From Chionoecetes opilio (lineage: Eukaryota; Arthropoda; Malacostraca; Decapoda; Majidae): a stretch of 64,000 bases of DNA. Within the stretch, counting starts at the first letter, position 1; each line of letters begins with the position of its first letter. The notes under the pieces were generated by a model that saw only the letters and a list, made by a program, of their open reading frames with translations, did not search any database and was not told where the DNA came from. Position numbers and translations under genes: made by a program. The stretch lies in contig JACEEZ010004874.1 in assembly GCA_016584305.1 (NCBI GenBank), forward strand, positions 1 to 64,000, given 5' to 3'. Shown here piece after piece: positions 12,893 to 25,036 of this stretch.

Positions 12893-13673
12893 CACACACA
12901 CAAACTTCGATTTTCCAGGACCTCCCTTTCCAGGATATGGATTTTGCCGGACAAATTCGAGGTCCGGGATGTGTCAGTCTCGGACAATTTTTTTTTTGTT
13001 TTTTTTTTTTTTTTTTATATATACGGTGAAATGCTTGGTCCTTCGTAAATTGACAAAGTTTTTCGGGGCGGTCCGAGCGTCTCCTGTCACCCTGGTCAGT
13101 GTCCGCCCTCCCGTAGTGGCAGCATGTCCATAGCGGTCGTATTGTTTTTTTCATTTGGGAACACAACAAGTTTATCCGTCCGTAGCGTCCCCCCCTGTCA
13201 AAAACTTTAGCATGTCCGGCCTCCCGCCAGGTGCAGCAGCTCAGGGTCGTATTGTTTACATTTGGGCACACACATAGGTTCACCGCACCCTCGTAGTCCC
13301 TGACCCCAAGCCCCTGGGCAAGGAACTCTTGAGACTATTGAAACTTTCTGCTGCCTCCCGCCAGGTGGCAGCATGCCCAGCGATGTTTTAAAAGGCACCG
13401 CCCGGGCCGGCTCCGTTTGTTGAAATTTTCGGTTGCAGGAAGTTCTTAGATAGAAACTTTTTGGCCCGCAGGTGGCGTATGGCCACAGCGAACTAATTTT
13501 TTTTTTTTTATATTGTAATTTACATTAAATACTAGAGTAATAATAAACTAGGTGTGGGAAAGCCCAGATTTTTTTTTGGTTTCCATGTTTTAATATATAT
13601 ATAATAAAGTTATAATAGATAACGGGGGGCGTTCCGGTTTTTCAGGGGCCGGACCATGTCCCCCCTATTTAAA
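12893..13673 (+). mobile_element. M element copy 2, degraded
   Basis: Left end cacacacaaacttcgatttt then the family's 'ggacaaattcgaggtccggga' region, T-run, and three tandem units. One CTCF-like core is intact at 13359-13373; those at ~13108-13125 and 13221-13240 have lost a base or two. The right part is recognisable to ~13673 (cggaccatgtcccccctatt) but the terminal repeat is lost in inflated sequence. Confidence 0.75.
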
Positions 13674-14621
13674 AAAATATAACATTTAAAAACCTTATAA
13701 CTTCGGCACGATAGGGGTGGTTGCCGAAAAATTGTTAAATGCCAATTTCAATCCTTTTATTTTGGTTTCTAAAAATTTTAAAAAATTTGACATTAAAAGA
13801 TAAAACCAATTTTCAGTGGGACGGTAAGAGTGGGAAACGAAGAGAGTGGCGTTTAACACAATATTCCGAGGATACCATAATTTTCCGAAAATTTCTGACT
13901 GTTCCCAAGAAGTGGTGAGGGCCTGAAAACGCCGTGAAAACCCTGAGTGGGAGTCTTTGGGAGGCGCGGGGTAGCAGATAGTAGCCCTCACCCGGGGCGT
14001 TGAAGACCGGGGGGTCGATCACCGAGTGAGCCAAAACCAATTTTTTAAATCTTTTTTCTGCCGCAGGGCCCCAAAAGGGCACCCAAGCCCTCATTTATAT
14101 TACCTTTCGATTTAGTTGCAAAAAAACCACTTATGAGCCTCGTTTTATCCACTCGGTCCAGCCGGATTAATAGGGGGTTGCCAACCCGGCCCCCAAAAAC
14201 CCAAAAGGGCTAATTTATTGCTGGGGAATATTAAAGGGATGGCCAATTACAAAACCAAAACTATGGCCGCCTCTTTTCCCCTTTACCTCGAATACCAGGC
14301 TAAAAGCATAAAGTTCCTTTGCCAAAAACTGCCTCAAATCCCAATAATGCTTTAATTTTGTGCCGGAATATAGGGCCTAAAATTAAAAGGAGGGCCCAAA
14401 TTTATCCCCCTCGTTTTCCCAATAAAACGGGGCCTGGCCGGACCCACCGGGCGCGAAAAAAAAAAAAAAAAAAAAAAAACCCTCCATTCCATGCCATTAA
14501 TCAAATTCCGGAAGATACATGCCCCCCCGGAGTTTTATGGGCTTTACTGGGGGGGCAGAGAAATTTAATATTAAAGATTATAATGGAGTTTTCTAGAATA
14601 AGCTATAATATATTTGGATTA
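13674..14621. other. Low-quality or decayed stretch, no gene
   Basis: Homopolymer-rich text with many cccc/aaaa/gggg runs and A-runs at 14458-14480. The phrase aaaaaccttataacttcggc (~13689) resembles the end of element U at 62758, which hints at another decayed Tigger-like element. Open frames here are chance. Confidence 0.45.
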
Positions 14622-14685
14622 CACAAAACCCCCGATTTCCCAGACTTAGGGGGGTCACTGGGTCCGGCGCAAAGTGGGATCGGTC

Positions 14686-14727
<42 letters not shown>

Positions 14728-15335
14728 GGTGCCATTACCCACCCCCGGACGTCCATCCTACTCTAGTATTTACTGTACGGCAACCGACAATATCAACTGC
14801 CCCGCCGCAGACTTTTACGTCCGCTGAGCATGCAGCCACCTGGCGGGAGGCAGCAGAAAAGTGTTCAATAGTACTCAAGAGGACGTTCTGCACAGGGGCA
14901 GTGGGGGCGTCAGGGGACTAACGGAGGCTGTGCAGGTGAACCGTGAGTGTCGTGTGCCCAAATGTAAACAATACGACCGCTGAGAGCATGCTGCCACCTG
15001 GCGGGAGGCAGCAGAAAGTGTTCAATAGTCTCAGAAATGTTCTTGCACCAGGGGCAGTGGGAGTCAGGTGACTGATGGAGCCTGTGCAGGTGAACCGTGA
15101 ATGTTGTGTGCCCAAATGTAAACAATACGACCGCTGAGCATGCTGCCACCGGGCGGGAGGCGCGGACACTGACCAGGGGTGACAGGAGATGCTCGGACCG
15201 CCGGACAACTTGGTCAATTTACGAACAGGACCAGGCATTTCAACAACAAAAAAAAAAAAAAAAATTGTCCGAGACTGACATATCCCCGGAACTCGGATTT
15301 TTTCCGGCAAATCCGATATCCGGGAAATCGAGGTT

Positions 15336-15341
<6 letters not shown>
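14622..15341 (-). mobile_element. M element copy 3, inverted
   Basis: Right end gggaaatcgaggtttgtgtg (to 15341, followed by TA) and left end cacaaaacccccgatttccc (14622, preceded by TA). Orientation is opposite to copies 1, 2 and 4. Three repeat units carry CTCF-like cores on the minus strand at 14832-14846, 14990-15004 and 15142-15156. An A-run (14691-14723) and a second one (15247-15263) flank the repeats, as T-runs do in the other copies. Confidence 0.85.

Positions 15342-15394
<53 letters not shown>
15342..15394. repeat. (TA)n microsatellite
   Basis: About 26 uninterrupted TA dinucleotides between M3 and L2. Confidence 0.95.
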
Positions 15395-15399
<5 letters not shown>

Positions 15400-16763
15400 A
15401 TTTGCTGGCGCATAAGACGGTTTTATTTTCCAAGAAAGGGAATGCAAAATTCACCCTGCGTCTAATGCGGCCATATTACTAATGAGAGGTCGGGCAGAGA
15501 AATCAGAAGGGCCGTTGGTTTATTACTAAGGGGGTCTCAAGTGATCTGTGTTGAGCAGTAGACCACTGAACACAAATTTGTAACTGAGTTACTAATAATA
15601 TCAACAGTAATGCATAATACCAAGAAAAAGTTGGAGTTTAAGAGAAAACAAGAGGTGGGGCAACAAGGTGGCAGTTTCTGCTGCCAAGATGGCCGTCAGA
15701 TGTAAACATCACCCCCCTCCCGTAGTCCCGCTGCCGCTCTCCACTGTAAATGGATGGGAGACAGGGTAGGCCTTTATACCACCTCGATCCCTCAATCCTC
15801 ACCCCTGTACCTCTGGGGATAAGGAAATTGTATACTGTAACTGGAAAGAGTTCTAGTAAAAAGGCTGCAACGGTACCTGTAGACAGGACAGAAGCCTTCC
15901 ACACATCACACCAAGACCCATCACGGCACCACAACTTCATCCGCCTCAAGGCCGAATCACACCATACCATCATGCCTTCACCTGTACCTTCCTGAGGAAG
16001 ACTAATCAACCCTCGCAACTGTGATAGATTCACAGGTGTAAACCATGGTGAATATCTTCGATCCCGACATCGGTGCCCTTCAACAATAACAAAAAAGTAG
16101 AAATGGTTACCTTACAGTGTAATATCTTGGTAATTTTTTGTTATTGGGCAACCACCGATTTCGAGGCCGAAACTTAGTTTTCCTGAATAGTTTTGGTGTG
16201 TTTTGAATTAATTTTGCTCTCGTTTTTGTCGGAAATCAATGTTTGTTTACATGTGTGTGTTGGGGGGGTGCCCGCCCTGCTCCTCCAGGCCCGCCCCGCA
16301 AACATTGCTAAGCTTCACACTGCCAATGCCATTAATATTCTATTGCGCTATGGGAAATGGGGCTCAAAATACACAGAATGAAGAAAGGTACACGATAATG
16401 GAAGTAAGAATCCTAGGACTTTTGAAAGCCCACTACCGAAATAATACCATTATCTTTACTGCAAATTTTCCACAAAGTCTAAACACAAAGCAGAAAAGTA
16501 ACCGACATAATTACAACATTAAATCTAAGCTAAATGTCATAGGTAGATAATATTAGAATATCAATTCGTGAAGCATTCTGCAATAAATGATGACCGATTG
16601 TGGTTACCCTACACATTCTCTTTACATTTGAACTAGTATAATTTTTCATTCACATTCACTGCACTGTGAATATTGTATTTGGGTACATGCTCAAAATCAT
16701 TTGTTTTCCCTTACAAAACCTTTTTTTTTTTATAACTATTAATTAATTTACGAAAAGTAAGTA

Positions 16764-17753
16764 CCGTATTTTACGGCTTATAAGACGCACTTTTTCCCCA
16801 AAAAATACCCTGAAAAACACTCATGCGTCTTCCAAGACGAATGTTGTAGGAGGTTAGCTTAGGTAGTTAGTCAATTCAGCCTCTTATATGATGTAACCTC
16901 AGTACATACCTATTAAGAGTATGTAGAATACCATAAGACATTCAACTACCAATCTATCCTCACCCTGTGATGTTTACATGATACTGGCGGGAGCCTTTCC
17001 GCCCCGGCAGATTGGCGCCAACAGGCATTCCGTGTATAAGGAACTTTGTTTGTTACATCAGATGAAAATTTGTATACTTATGCACATGCAGCCACCACAA
17101 ATACTACACGCATACAGGAAAATTCAAACAATACGTGGTGAGGCACAGGAGGCAGGCAACGTAGTGAGGCACATGAGGGCGTGATACTCAGGACAACAAA
17201 GCCAGACTCAGCTGATCGGCACATCAGGCAGGCATGCAGCTACACACCGGCGGGGTAGGTTTTTTCACTCCCGCCGTCCGACCTGCGTGCACATGTTCAG
17301 CCAGCCAACATGACGATTTACTTATACTATCGCATACAAGCTAGAAAATACAAATGGCTGATGAGCAGTGCTGAATGAAGATAATGAATAGTGAGTGTTC
17401 TTGCGTGAAAATGACTACAGGAGAACCTCGTTTATCCGGCACCCACGGGGGGGAGCGCATGCCGGATAACTCATTTTGCCGTTGTTTTGAGTTACTCTTA
17501 TGGAATCGCCCAAAATCCCCTTCTTTTTTTTTTTTTTTTTTTTTTTCTTTTTTTTTTCTCCCCATCACAAGGAACCGGCCAAGGGCACAACAAAAATGGG
17601 TAATACAAAGCCCGCTTAGTTGCCAGTCCCTATAAAGAAGACAGGAAGAGAATAAAATAAAAAAGGGGTGAGCCAATTTAGTTCGGGAGGTGTCTTGTTA
17701 CTCTTATTTTGAAAAGAAACAGGAAGAGAGTTCCAGAGTTTATCAGTGGGGGG

Positions 17754-17791
<38 letters not shown>

Positions 17792-17968
17792 CCTGGGTCG
17801 ATTAGTGCCGTTGTTTTGAGGCTGCCGTTGTTTTAAATGCCGGTTAAACGAGGTTCTCCTGTATATCGGACAACATTTTTGGTGGGTTTTTTTTCTTTTT
17901 CTTAGAAATTTCTTTCCAAAATCAGGGTGTCTTCCAAGATGCAGCATCTTATAAGCCGTAAAATACGG
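16764..17968 (+). mobile_element. K element copy 1, nested in L2
   Basis: Ends CCGTATTTTACGGCTTATAA and ttataagccgtaaaatacgg, flanked by TA (16762-16763; 17969-17970). Inner sequence matches K2 and, inverted, K3 (for example the block with cagattggcgcc / attggcgccaac and the 'ggtttacatcatataag' region). Length without its own insertion is ~760 bp. Confidence 0.88.
17418..17861 (+). mobile_element. T2 element copy a, nested in K1
   Basis: Ends caggagaacctcgtttatcc and taaacgaggttctcctg with TA on both sides (17416-17417; 17862-17863). Contains a T-run and an A-run and no coding sequence. T2 copy b at 21052-21511 is the same element in the opposite direction. The ends are Tigger-like in style. 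Confidence 0.88.
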
Positions 17969-18085
17969 TATGTCCTCAAAACACTAATCATTTTTTTTCT
18001 CAAAATATTTATGTAAAATACGTGTGCGTCTTATGCGGAGGTGCGTCTTATGCGCCGGCAAATACGGTATTCACTAAAACACTTA

Positions 18086-20716
18086 CCGTATTTGCCGGCG
18101 CATAAGACGCACCTCTGCATAAGACGCACCTCCGCATAAGACGCACCCCTATTTTACAAAGAGGTTTTGTGAAGAAAAAAAATATTGGTGTTTTTGAGGT
18201 AAAAAAAAAAAAATTTCGTAAATTTATCAAGTTATTATAAAAAAAAGGATTTGTAGGGGAAAGCAAATGATTATGAGCATGTACCTAAATACAATATTCA
18301 CAGTGCAATGAATGTGAATGAAAAATTATACTCGTTAAAATGTAAAGAGAATGACAGTGTAACCAATATCGGTCATAAATCTTAATATATTGCAGGATGC
18401 CCCCACGAATTGATATTCTGAAATTTTGCTACCTATGACATATAGCTTAGATTTAATGTTGTAGGTATGCCTTTGTTGCTTTTCTGCTATGTGTTTAGAC
18501 TTTGTGGAAAATTTGCAGTATAGATATTGGTATTATTTTGGTAGTAGGCTTTCAAAAGTCCTAGGACTCTTACCGACACCATCGTGTAGCTTTCTTCATT
18601 CTGAGTATTTTGAACCCCATTTCCCATGGCGCAATTGAATAATAATGGCATTACACGTAGTACCAAAAATCTACAGAAAGCCAGAAAGTTAAGTTAGGTT
18701 AAATCAGATTAGGTTAGGTTAGAGGTGAGGTTTGGTTTAGTAACAGATGATATAGAGAAATAACGAAAATTACCAATAATATGGCAGTGTGAAGCGTAGC
18801 AATGTTTGGCGGACCTGGAGGGGCAGGTTGCCCCCCCCCCCCACACACACGTGTAAACAAACATTGATTTCCGACAAAAACGAGAGCCAGATTAATTCAA
18901 AACACATCAAAACTATTCAGGAGGACTTAAATTTCGGCCTCGAAATCGGTAGTTGTCCAATAACAAAAATTCACGAAGATATTTAGATAACACTGTAAGG
19001 TAACCATCTCTACCTTGTTGTTATTGTTGTAATTGTTGAAGGGCTCCGTTGTCGGGATCGACGATATTTGCCCTGGTTTACACCTATGAATCTATCACAG
19101 TCGCGAGGGTTGATTAGTCTTCTTCAGGAAGGTACAGGTGAAGGCTGATTCACACTCTGAAATCACGGCAGCGTTCCGTCAGCCGTGCCTTGTATTCACA
19201 CTATTCGTCACGGTTCCGTAATTTTCGGCAGTTCCTGCTCACCCTCTAAGCAGACATGGTGCCTCAGAGGCTATGCTTGAAGAAATTTGCATTAATAGCA
19301 CTTCTGTTGGATGAAGAAGAGGAGTTGAACTCTAAAAGACATTGTTTTGGGTACATAAAGCCTTGAGAAAATGACAATTATCAGCACGGCACAGTCTCAT
19401 TACGTTAAAATATTCTTCCCCAGAAACCGTTACGTGACAGGACGGTGGTGTATTGGAGCCGTGATGGCGGCGCACCGTTTAGTGTAACACGTCTATTTGT
19501 TTGAATGTAAGAAATTCTAACGGATGTGATGAGACGGTGCCCTGTCACCAATTTCATCATGATGGTATGGTGTGATTCGGCCTTGAGGGGGACGGTGTGG
19601 CGCCGTGAGGGGTCTTGGTCTTGGTGTACCGTGCGGAAGACTTTTGTCCCGTCTACAGATACCATTGCAGCCTTTTTACTAGCACTCTTTCATACAGTTT
19701 CCTTATCCGTAGAGGTACAGGGGTGAGGATTGAGGGGTCGAGGTGGTACAAAGGCCAATGCTATCTCCTATCCCACCTTGCTTACCACTGTAGCGGCGCT
19801 AACACACACACGCACATACACACCTGCATCGGCTTAGGCTACCCCCCTGTCTGGGACCAGGATTAGAGAGAGGCCCGAGGGTGACCTGACGCTGACCTGA
19901 CTTGTCCTCGCCGACACAACTGCAACACCAACCAGGTAATTCAGTCAACCACAGGACACACAGAGACACACACGCCGCGCACCTCTTGTCCCTACGTTGT
20001 ACAATGACTCACTGGCAAATAAACTACAAAGCCACGACGCCCTTTCTCCATCCTTGTGTGTATAGACAGACTCCCCAAGATACTACATCTTCCTCTCACC
20101 GCTCACACTCCTTCAAATATAACTTTAACACGCTCTTTGTTTCACTATTCCATTTATCAACAATACTCATTCCAGCGAAAATTCCATCACCATTTTCTGC
20201 CTCCCTTCTATCATCTCCTTCCAACTGTTGTGTCGACTTGTGTGGCCCGAGTCGAATGCGGGTTAAGGCTACATCTAATATGTGGGATGTTTGTCTTTTC
20301 CATGGGTGCGGGGAGGAGTCTGAGCGGTAATGACCCATGGTGGGTGCGCGGAGGGCGTCGCCGAGACGTTTTATCAGACGTTTTACAATGGAGAGCAGCA
20401 GAGGGGGGTGGATGATGTTTACATCTGACACGGCCATCTTGGCAGCAACAATCGCTATCTTGTTGCCCCAGCTCTTATTTTCTCTTAAACTCCAACCTTT
20501 TTTAGTATTATGCATTACTGTTGCTAACACACTTACACATTTTTGCTCAGTACTGCTCAACACAGATCACTCCAGACCCCTTTAGTAATACACCACCGGC
20601 TGTTCTGCATTCTCTGCCCGACCTCTCATTCGCTAATATGGCCGCATTAGACGCAGGGTGAACTTTGCATTCCTTTTTAAGGGAAAAAAGTGCGTCTTAT
20701 GCGCCGGCAAATACGG
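18086..20716 (-). mobile_element. L element copy 3, inverted, 2.63 kb
   Basis: Ends CCGTATTTGCCGGCGCATAA (18086) and tgcgccggcaaatacgg (to 20716) with TA on both sides. Runs opposite to L1 and L2, and lies only 18 bp from the end of L2. At 19256-19340 the + strand reads MVPQRLCLKKFALIALLLDE followed by EEELN, which resembles the N-terminus of HARBI1-like (Harbinger) transposases. That resemblance is weak and the frame closes soon after. Palindromic ends with a TA target do not by themselves decide the superfamily. Confidence 0.85.
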
Positions 20717-20717
20717 T

Positions 20718-21049
20718 AATCACTACTCTGCATAACTTATTCACTGCATAACTAATCACTGTCACTTTGAAAAATATGTTCATGTAAGTCTGACGACACA
20801 GTGCTGATAAGGCTGCCGGAGGACTCACTGCTGGTGGAGGCCTGAGACTCCCTGGGCACAGGCTTTGGCTTGAAAAAGTCAGCATTTGGCTTAAATGAGG
20901 AAAATTTTGCCGATAAATTGTTTTTCATTTATGAGAAATTTAGGATTTTAATTTTTTTATAGAATATTTTGAAACTCTGCCGAGTTGTAGAAGTTACCGA
21001 CATAAAGAATGCCGAGATAAAGGGGTTTTAATGTAAATATATACATGTA
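20718..21049 (+). mobile_element. Possible Tigger-like fragment
   Basis: The end of this stretch, gccgagataaaggggttttaatgta, looks like the right end of an element whose left end would begin CAGTAAAAACCC (compare 62758). No left end is visible. The rest shows no feature. Confidence 0.4.
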
Positions 21050-21051
21050 TA

Positions 21052-21369
21052 CAGGAGAACCTCGTTTAACCGGCATTTAAAACAACGGCAGCCTCAAAAC
21101 AACGGCACTAATCGACCCAGGCTTTTTTTTTTTTTTTTTTTTTTTTTTCCACTGATAAACTCTGGAACTCTCTTCCTGTTTCTATTTTTCCACTTTCCTA
21201 TGACTTACATCTTTTCAAAAGAAGAGTAACAAGACACCTCCCGAACTAAATTGGCTCACCCCTCTTTTTTATTTTATTCTCTTACTGTCTTCTTTATAGG
21301 GACTGGCAACTAAGCGGGCTTTGTGTTACCCATTTTTGTTGTGCCCTTGGCCGGTTCCTTGTGATGGGG

Positions 21370-21410
<41 letters not shown>

Positions 21411-21511
21411 ATTTTGGGCGATTCCATAAGAGTAACTCTCAAAACAACGGCAAAATGAGTTATCCGGCATGCGCTCCCCCCCGTGGGTGCCGGATAAACG
21501 AGGTTCTCCTG
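21052..21511 (-). mobile_element. T2 element copy b
   Basis: Ends caggagaacctcgtttaacc (21052) and taaacgaggttctcctg (to 21511), TA flanked. Sequence is the reverse complement of copy a along its whole length, including the cggcacccacgggggg block. The T-run and A-run lengths differ between copies. Confidence 0.88.
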
Positions 21512-21810
21512 TATATGTATTATATGAAATCCATTCGAGGGTCCCTGGATATTTTAATATGGTCTTTTACCAATTCCCTATTTATGAGCTAGTGCTCAGG
21601 AGTAGAGGGTGCAAGAAATTGTTGGGAGTCTGGAATGGGTGCGAACCGATGAAAAGGTTATGAACCATTGCGTGACTCTGCCACTGTCTTCCCTAAATAT
21701 TGTCCCCTTAAATCTCCCCTAAATAGATATTGTATATATTGTCTTTAGTCACAAAGAAGTTACCAGTGGGTTTGTAACTATCAGATTACAGTGTTATGAT
21801 GTCATTTTCA

Positions 21811-21910
21811 GATAACCTTTTGAATGCTGTATTTGAGTTCCTAGAAGCTTTTCTGTACCTTTGGCTTCCTGCTGATCAGTGCTACATGGCTGCACACTAC
21901 TCTGAATCAG
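21811..21910 (+). CDS. Host gene exon a, unidentified protein
   Basis: Acceptor tgatgtcattttcag (AG at 21809-21810) and perfect donor CAG/gtgagt at 21911. It reads (G)DNLLNAVFEFLEAFLYLWL.PADQCYMAAHYSES(G), helix-rich with large hydrophobic residues, and ends in phase 1, which matches exon b exactly. An alternative is that ATGATG at 21796 starts the protein (MMSFSDNLL...), making this the first coding exon. I do not recognise the protein. No transposon in the window matches this exon, which supports a host origin. Confidence 0.65.
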
Positions 21911-22714
21911 GTGAGTTGCATCATATATCACTATTAAACTCTAGTACTCTTCCTGACCTGTTTTTCCACCTTCTTGCAATTTAATCCCTTTTAAACTCTT
22001 ACGAGAGGAGTATTTACCCTTTGGGTTGTTATGCGCATTTGTGTGCACTCAGATTGGGCACTTTATGGGTTTTAGGGTATTTCAAAAAATTGCCAATAAA
22101 ACTGCAATACCTAGGCTAAATATATTTTATTACAAAAAATGTGTAATCTTTCTTTTCAAGTCTGAAGTCTGTAGTCTGTAGGATGAATTCTTGATCTTCC
22201 TTGAAGTTTAGCACATAGAAGTGTAGAGGCGGACGGTTGAGAGTAGTGGCGGATGGTGATGCTTTGTGGCTGTCAGCGAGTGTGTGCGGTACGGGAAATG
22301 GAGGGAGTAATGATAACACTCCTGCAGCCTACTAATGGTGCCATTTTACCAACCAATTACTGCCATTTACTTGAATTTTTGGTATGCAAGTTTAAAATTT
22401 TTAACAAGCAAATACATAAATCATCCATCAGCTACATAATAGTCTTATATATGCAGTAGTCCCTTGTAAGAAACGGATCTGAGAGGGGATTTTTTAAATA
22501 CATGGTGACATGAATAGCCGCCTCTATGTGAGATACGCAGGCCTATTCATGTGAGATGCGGGTCCGCGCAGGTCTGATCCTTCAAATTTGGCATGCAGTG
22601 ATGTCTCATAGCCATAATACACAGACAGTATACTTTCCACACCTGCCCACAAAGTCGGACTTACTAACATGTCAGTATTGTAGAGTAGCTAACTTACATT
22701 TACGTATGAATATA
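21911..22714. other. Intron sequence, no gene seen
   Basis: Part of intron a-b. It contains cagtagtcccttgtaagaaacgg at ~22456, which looks like a single Tigger-type end (TA/CAGTAGTCCC), without a partner. Otherwise no feature. Confidence 0.5.
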
Positions 22715-23681
22715 CAGGGAGGTCCCGTTATACGAGCATTCGGTATACGAGAATCCGATGATACGAGATGTGTAAATTAGGGTCTATTTTCAATATACGA
22801 GATAAAAAATCCAATGCTACGACATTCAAACTGGGGTGAGTAAAATTATCAAGTTCAAAATACGCGCCCTACCACTCCCAGGCTGGACAAAGGGGAATTT
22901 GGTTGACCCCAGTCAGGTCACCCCTAGCAAGCCATGACCTAAAGGGTAATTAAGCATATGGCGCGGCCTGACATTTAGGGGTAATTAGCCAGGTGTGCGC
23001 CTCCAACCTTGGGACCGCAGTCAGGTCACCCCTAGCAAGGCGTGACCTGAAGGGTAATTAAGAATATGGCGCAGCCTGATCCTTAAGGGTAATTAGCCAG
23101 GTGTGTTGCCCCAACCTTGGGACCGCTACACTACCCTCTTTTGTATCACGCGGGGTCCCCTACAGTACAATGTCTTTTTTGCTTGTTATGCATGTTTTAT
23201 GTTTAATTAATGTGCAGTTATGTTATTTTGTGTGCTATTTTCTCTTTCAGAATGCTTTTTCTACAGAATAGGTAGTACAGTGTGGGTAATATAGACGCTG
23301 TGTGTTTGTTGTGTTTGCTATACAGCTAAGTATTAATTATCCGACCTTGGGGGGACCGAAGGTAGGTCGGATAATTATATAATTGGAATAGTCGGATGTT
23401 CGGATATCACAGTAACCATAAACGTAAGGACAAAATGGTATAGAACACAAAAGATGCAGCTCTTGAAGGCCGATCCAGTGGTATATGCGAAAGTAAAATT
23501 CATGCATAAATAAAGCCACAAATTAATGTTTTCTAAAAACTAAAAAAAAAACTAAATAAAATAAATGGCCAAAACAAGACACAATGTGGTGGTGAAAAAA
23601 GTCGGTTGTTTGGACAAGTCGGATGTTTGGAGGTCGGATGTTGGGAATTTGGCTGTAGTTTATTTTAGCTTGAAAAACACG

Positions 23682-23716
<35 letters not shown>

Positions 23717-23833
23717 GATGGTCCTGGAACCAAACCTATATTTTACCATTAGTTATGTGTTTCGTTATACGAGATTTCGCTTTACGAGTATGCCAGGTGG
23801 AACCTAACTGCTCGTATCTTCGGGACCTCCCTG
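22715..23833 (+). mobile_element. Q element copy 2, complete, with nested S
   Basis: Ends cagggaggtcccgttatacg (22715) and cgggacctccctg (to 23833), flanked by TA (22713-22714; 23834-23835). Sub-terminal blocks repeat 'tacgag' phrases. Two ~108 bp tandem units (about 22905-23130) begin gtcaggtcacccctagcaag. A T-run lies at 23685-23714. S interrupts it at 23323-23655. No transposase. Confidence 0.9.
23323..23655 (+). mobile_element. S element nested in Q2
   Basis: Begins cagctaagtattaattatcc and ends aggtcggatgttgggaatttggctg, with TA at 23321-23322 and 23656-23657. The phrase ggtcggat repeats in both halves. Q1 at ~9871 has the unbroken site gctatagttt, so the boundaries and the TA duplication are certain from the window itself. 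Confidence 0.92.
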
Positions 23834-23835
23834 TA

Positions 23836-24544
23836 CTGTAAATGGCGGCGTACAAGTCGACTGAGCCTGAAAAAATCTCTCCAAAACTAGGGGTCGACTT
23901 AGACGGCGTGTGGATAACGTGGGGGTATTGAATACAGCTTTTTCCAACAGTTGATGGAAACAGCTGATACACAGATTGTAAACACTGACGGGAACACCAC
24001 TTAACCCAAGCGTCCAGTCAGACAACTACAATATGCGCCACTCCGGTGAGCCTCCGGTGGTTTAGTAAGCCTTGTTAGCCTGTTCAGTGTATAAGGGTCA
24101 TTAAGCTGAGTGTCGGCAGTGTAACGGACCCATAGTTTCATAGCCGCGTGGGGTTAGTGGCGCCATGGGCTGGTTTTTTTCTCACATATGCAAATGGCAG
24201 AGGGCACCGGTAAGTGCAGTCCAGTCATACTACCGTGTTTTACTATAATATACAGCATGTAGCGGTACTATCAGGGGACTATGGTGTTTTTCAAGTGAAA
24301 ACAAGAGGCGGACCTATAGTAAAGATTCATATCTTCATATAAGTGGTGTGGTGATATATGTTTTTGCAACAGGTTACCGTATACCGTACCGTAGCCTATC
24401 CAGATTTAAGCTTTGGCCCACCAGTAGCCTACCATATTTTGGGGGCCGACTTATAAGGCAAGTATAGACCTAACCTGTAATCTTGAGCTAATAATCTTGA
24501 GGTCAACTTGTACGCCTGGTCGACTTGTATGCCGCAATTTACGG
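23836..24544 (+). mobile_element. R element, abutting Q2
   Basis: Ends ctgtaaatggcggcgtacaa (23836) and ttgtatgccgcaatttacgg (to 24544), inverted, with a sub-terminal gtcgac on both sides. TA at 23834-23835 and 24545-24546. The left TA is also the right-hand target duplication of Q2. Confidence 0.85.
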
Positions 24545-24546
24545 TA

Positions 24547-25036
24547 ATAATCAAAAGGGAAAGACAAAAAGAAACACCATTAAATGCATGGAATGATGTT
24601 AACTGAATAAAGGAGATAGGAGTTGTAAGCATTGGCTGTATTGGTAGCTTGCTGCCGCTGACACCACCATCGCCGCCCTCCCACGTATCAGAACCCTTCG
24701 AAGCTTGCCTCAGCCATTCATTCCTCCCTTATTGCAGCAATTCATAGTTATCAAATGCAGTAAAACTTACCAGTGAATTTTACTTTATTATTGTTTTCTT
24801 ATTTGCATAATAAACTTTTAGTATGTAAAGATATCTATATATGTATTTCATACTATAAACATGACAAAAGTAAATTTGTAGATAGAATAGGATTTAAAAA
24901 AAAAATTATTTCCACATTCCTCGTGTGACATACTGAGCTCTGAGTAGGGAGAATTTTGAGGAAAAGAACCACTTGGAAGCCACACCTCAAGTTATTAAAA
25001 TGAAATGAAATAAAGATATACAGCAAAATATTTCAG
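24547..25036. other. Intron sequence, no gene seen
   Basis: Unique-looking AT-rich sequence upstream of the candidate exon at 25037. I see no repeat or gene in it. Confidence 0.5.

Larger units (their letters stand above)
15395..18067 (+). mobile_element. L element copy 2 with nested K1 and T2a
   Basis: Left end gccgtatttgctggcgcata (15395) and right end tgcgccggcaaatacgg (to 18067). The element is split at 16763 by K1 (16764-17968), which is itself split by T2a. Removing K1 and one TA rejoins sequence matching the inner part of L1 and L3. Left end has decayed slightly (ctggcg for ccggcg). It is shorter inside than L1: the ~370 bp region around the 11100 equivalent is deleted. Confidence 0.85.

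Noticed and set aside
20337..20585. Open frames in the end of L3 (for example MVGARRASPRRF...)
   Set aside because: The frames are not kept in L1 or L2, so they are not family proteins.
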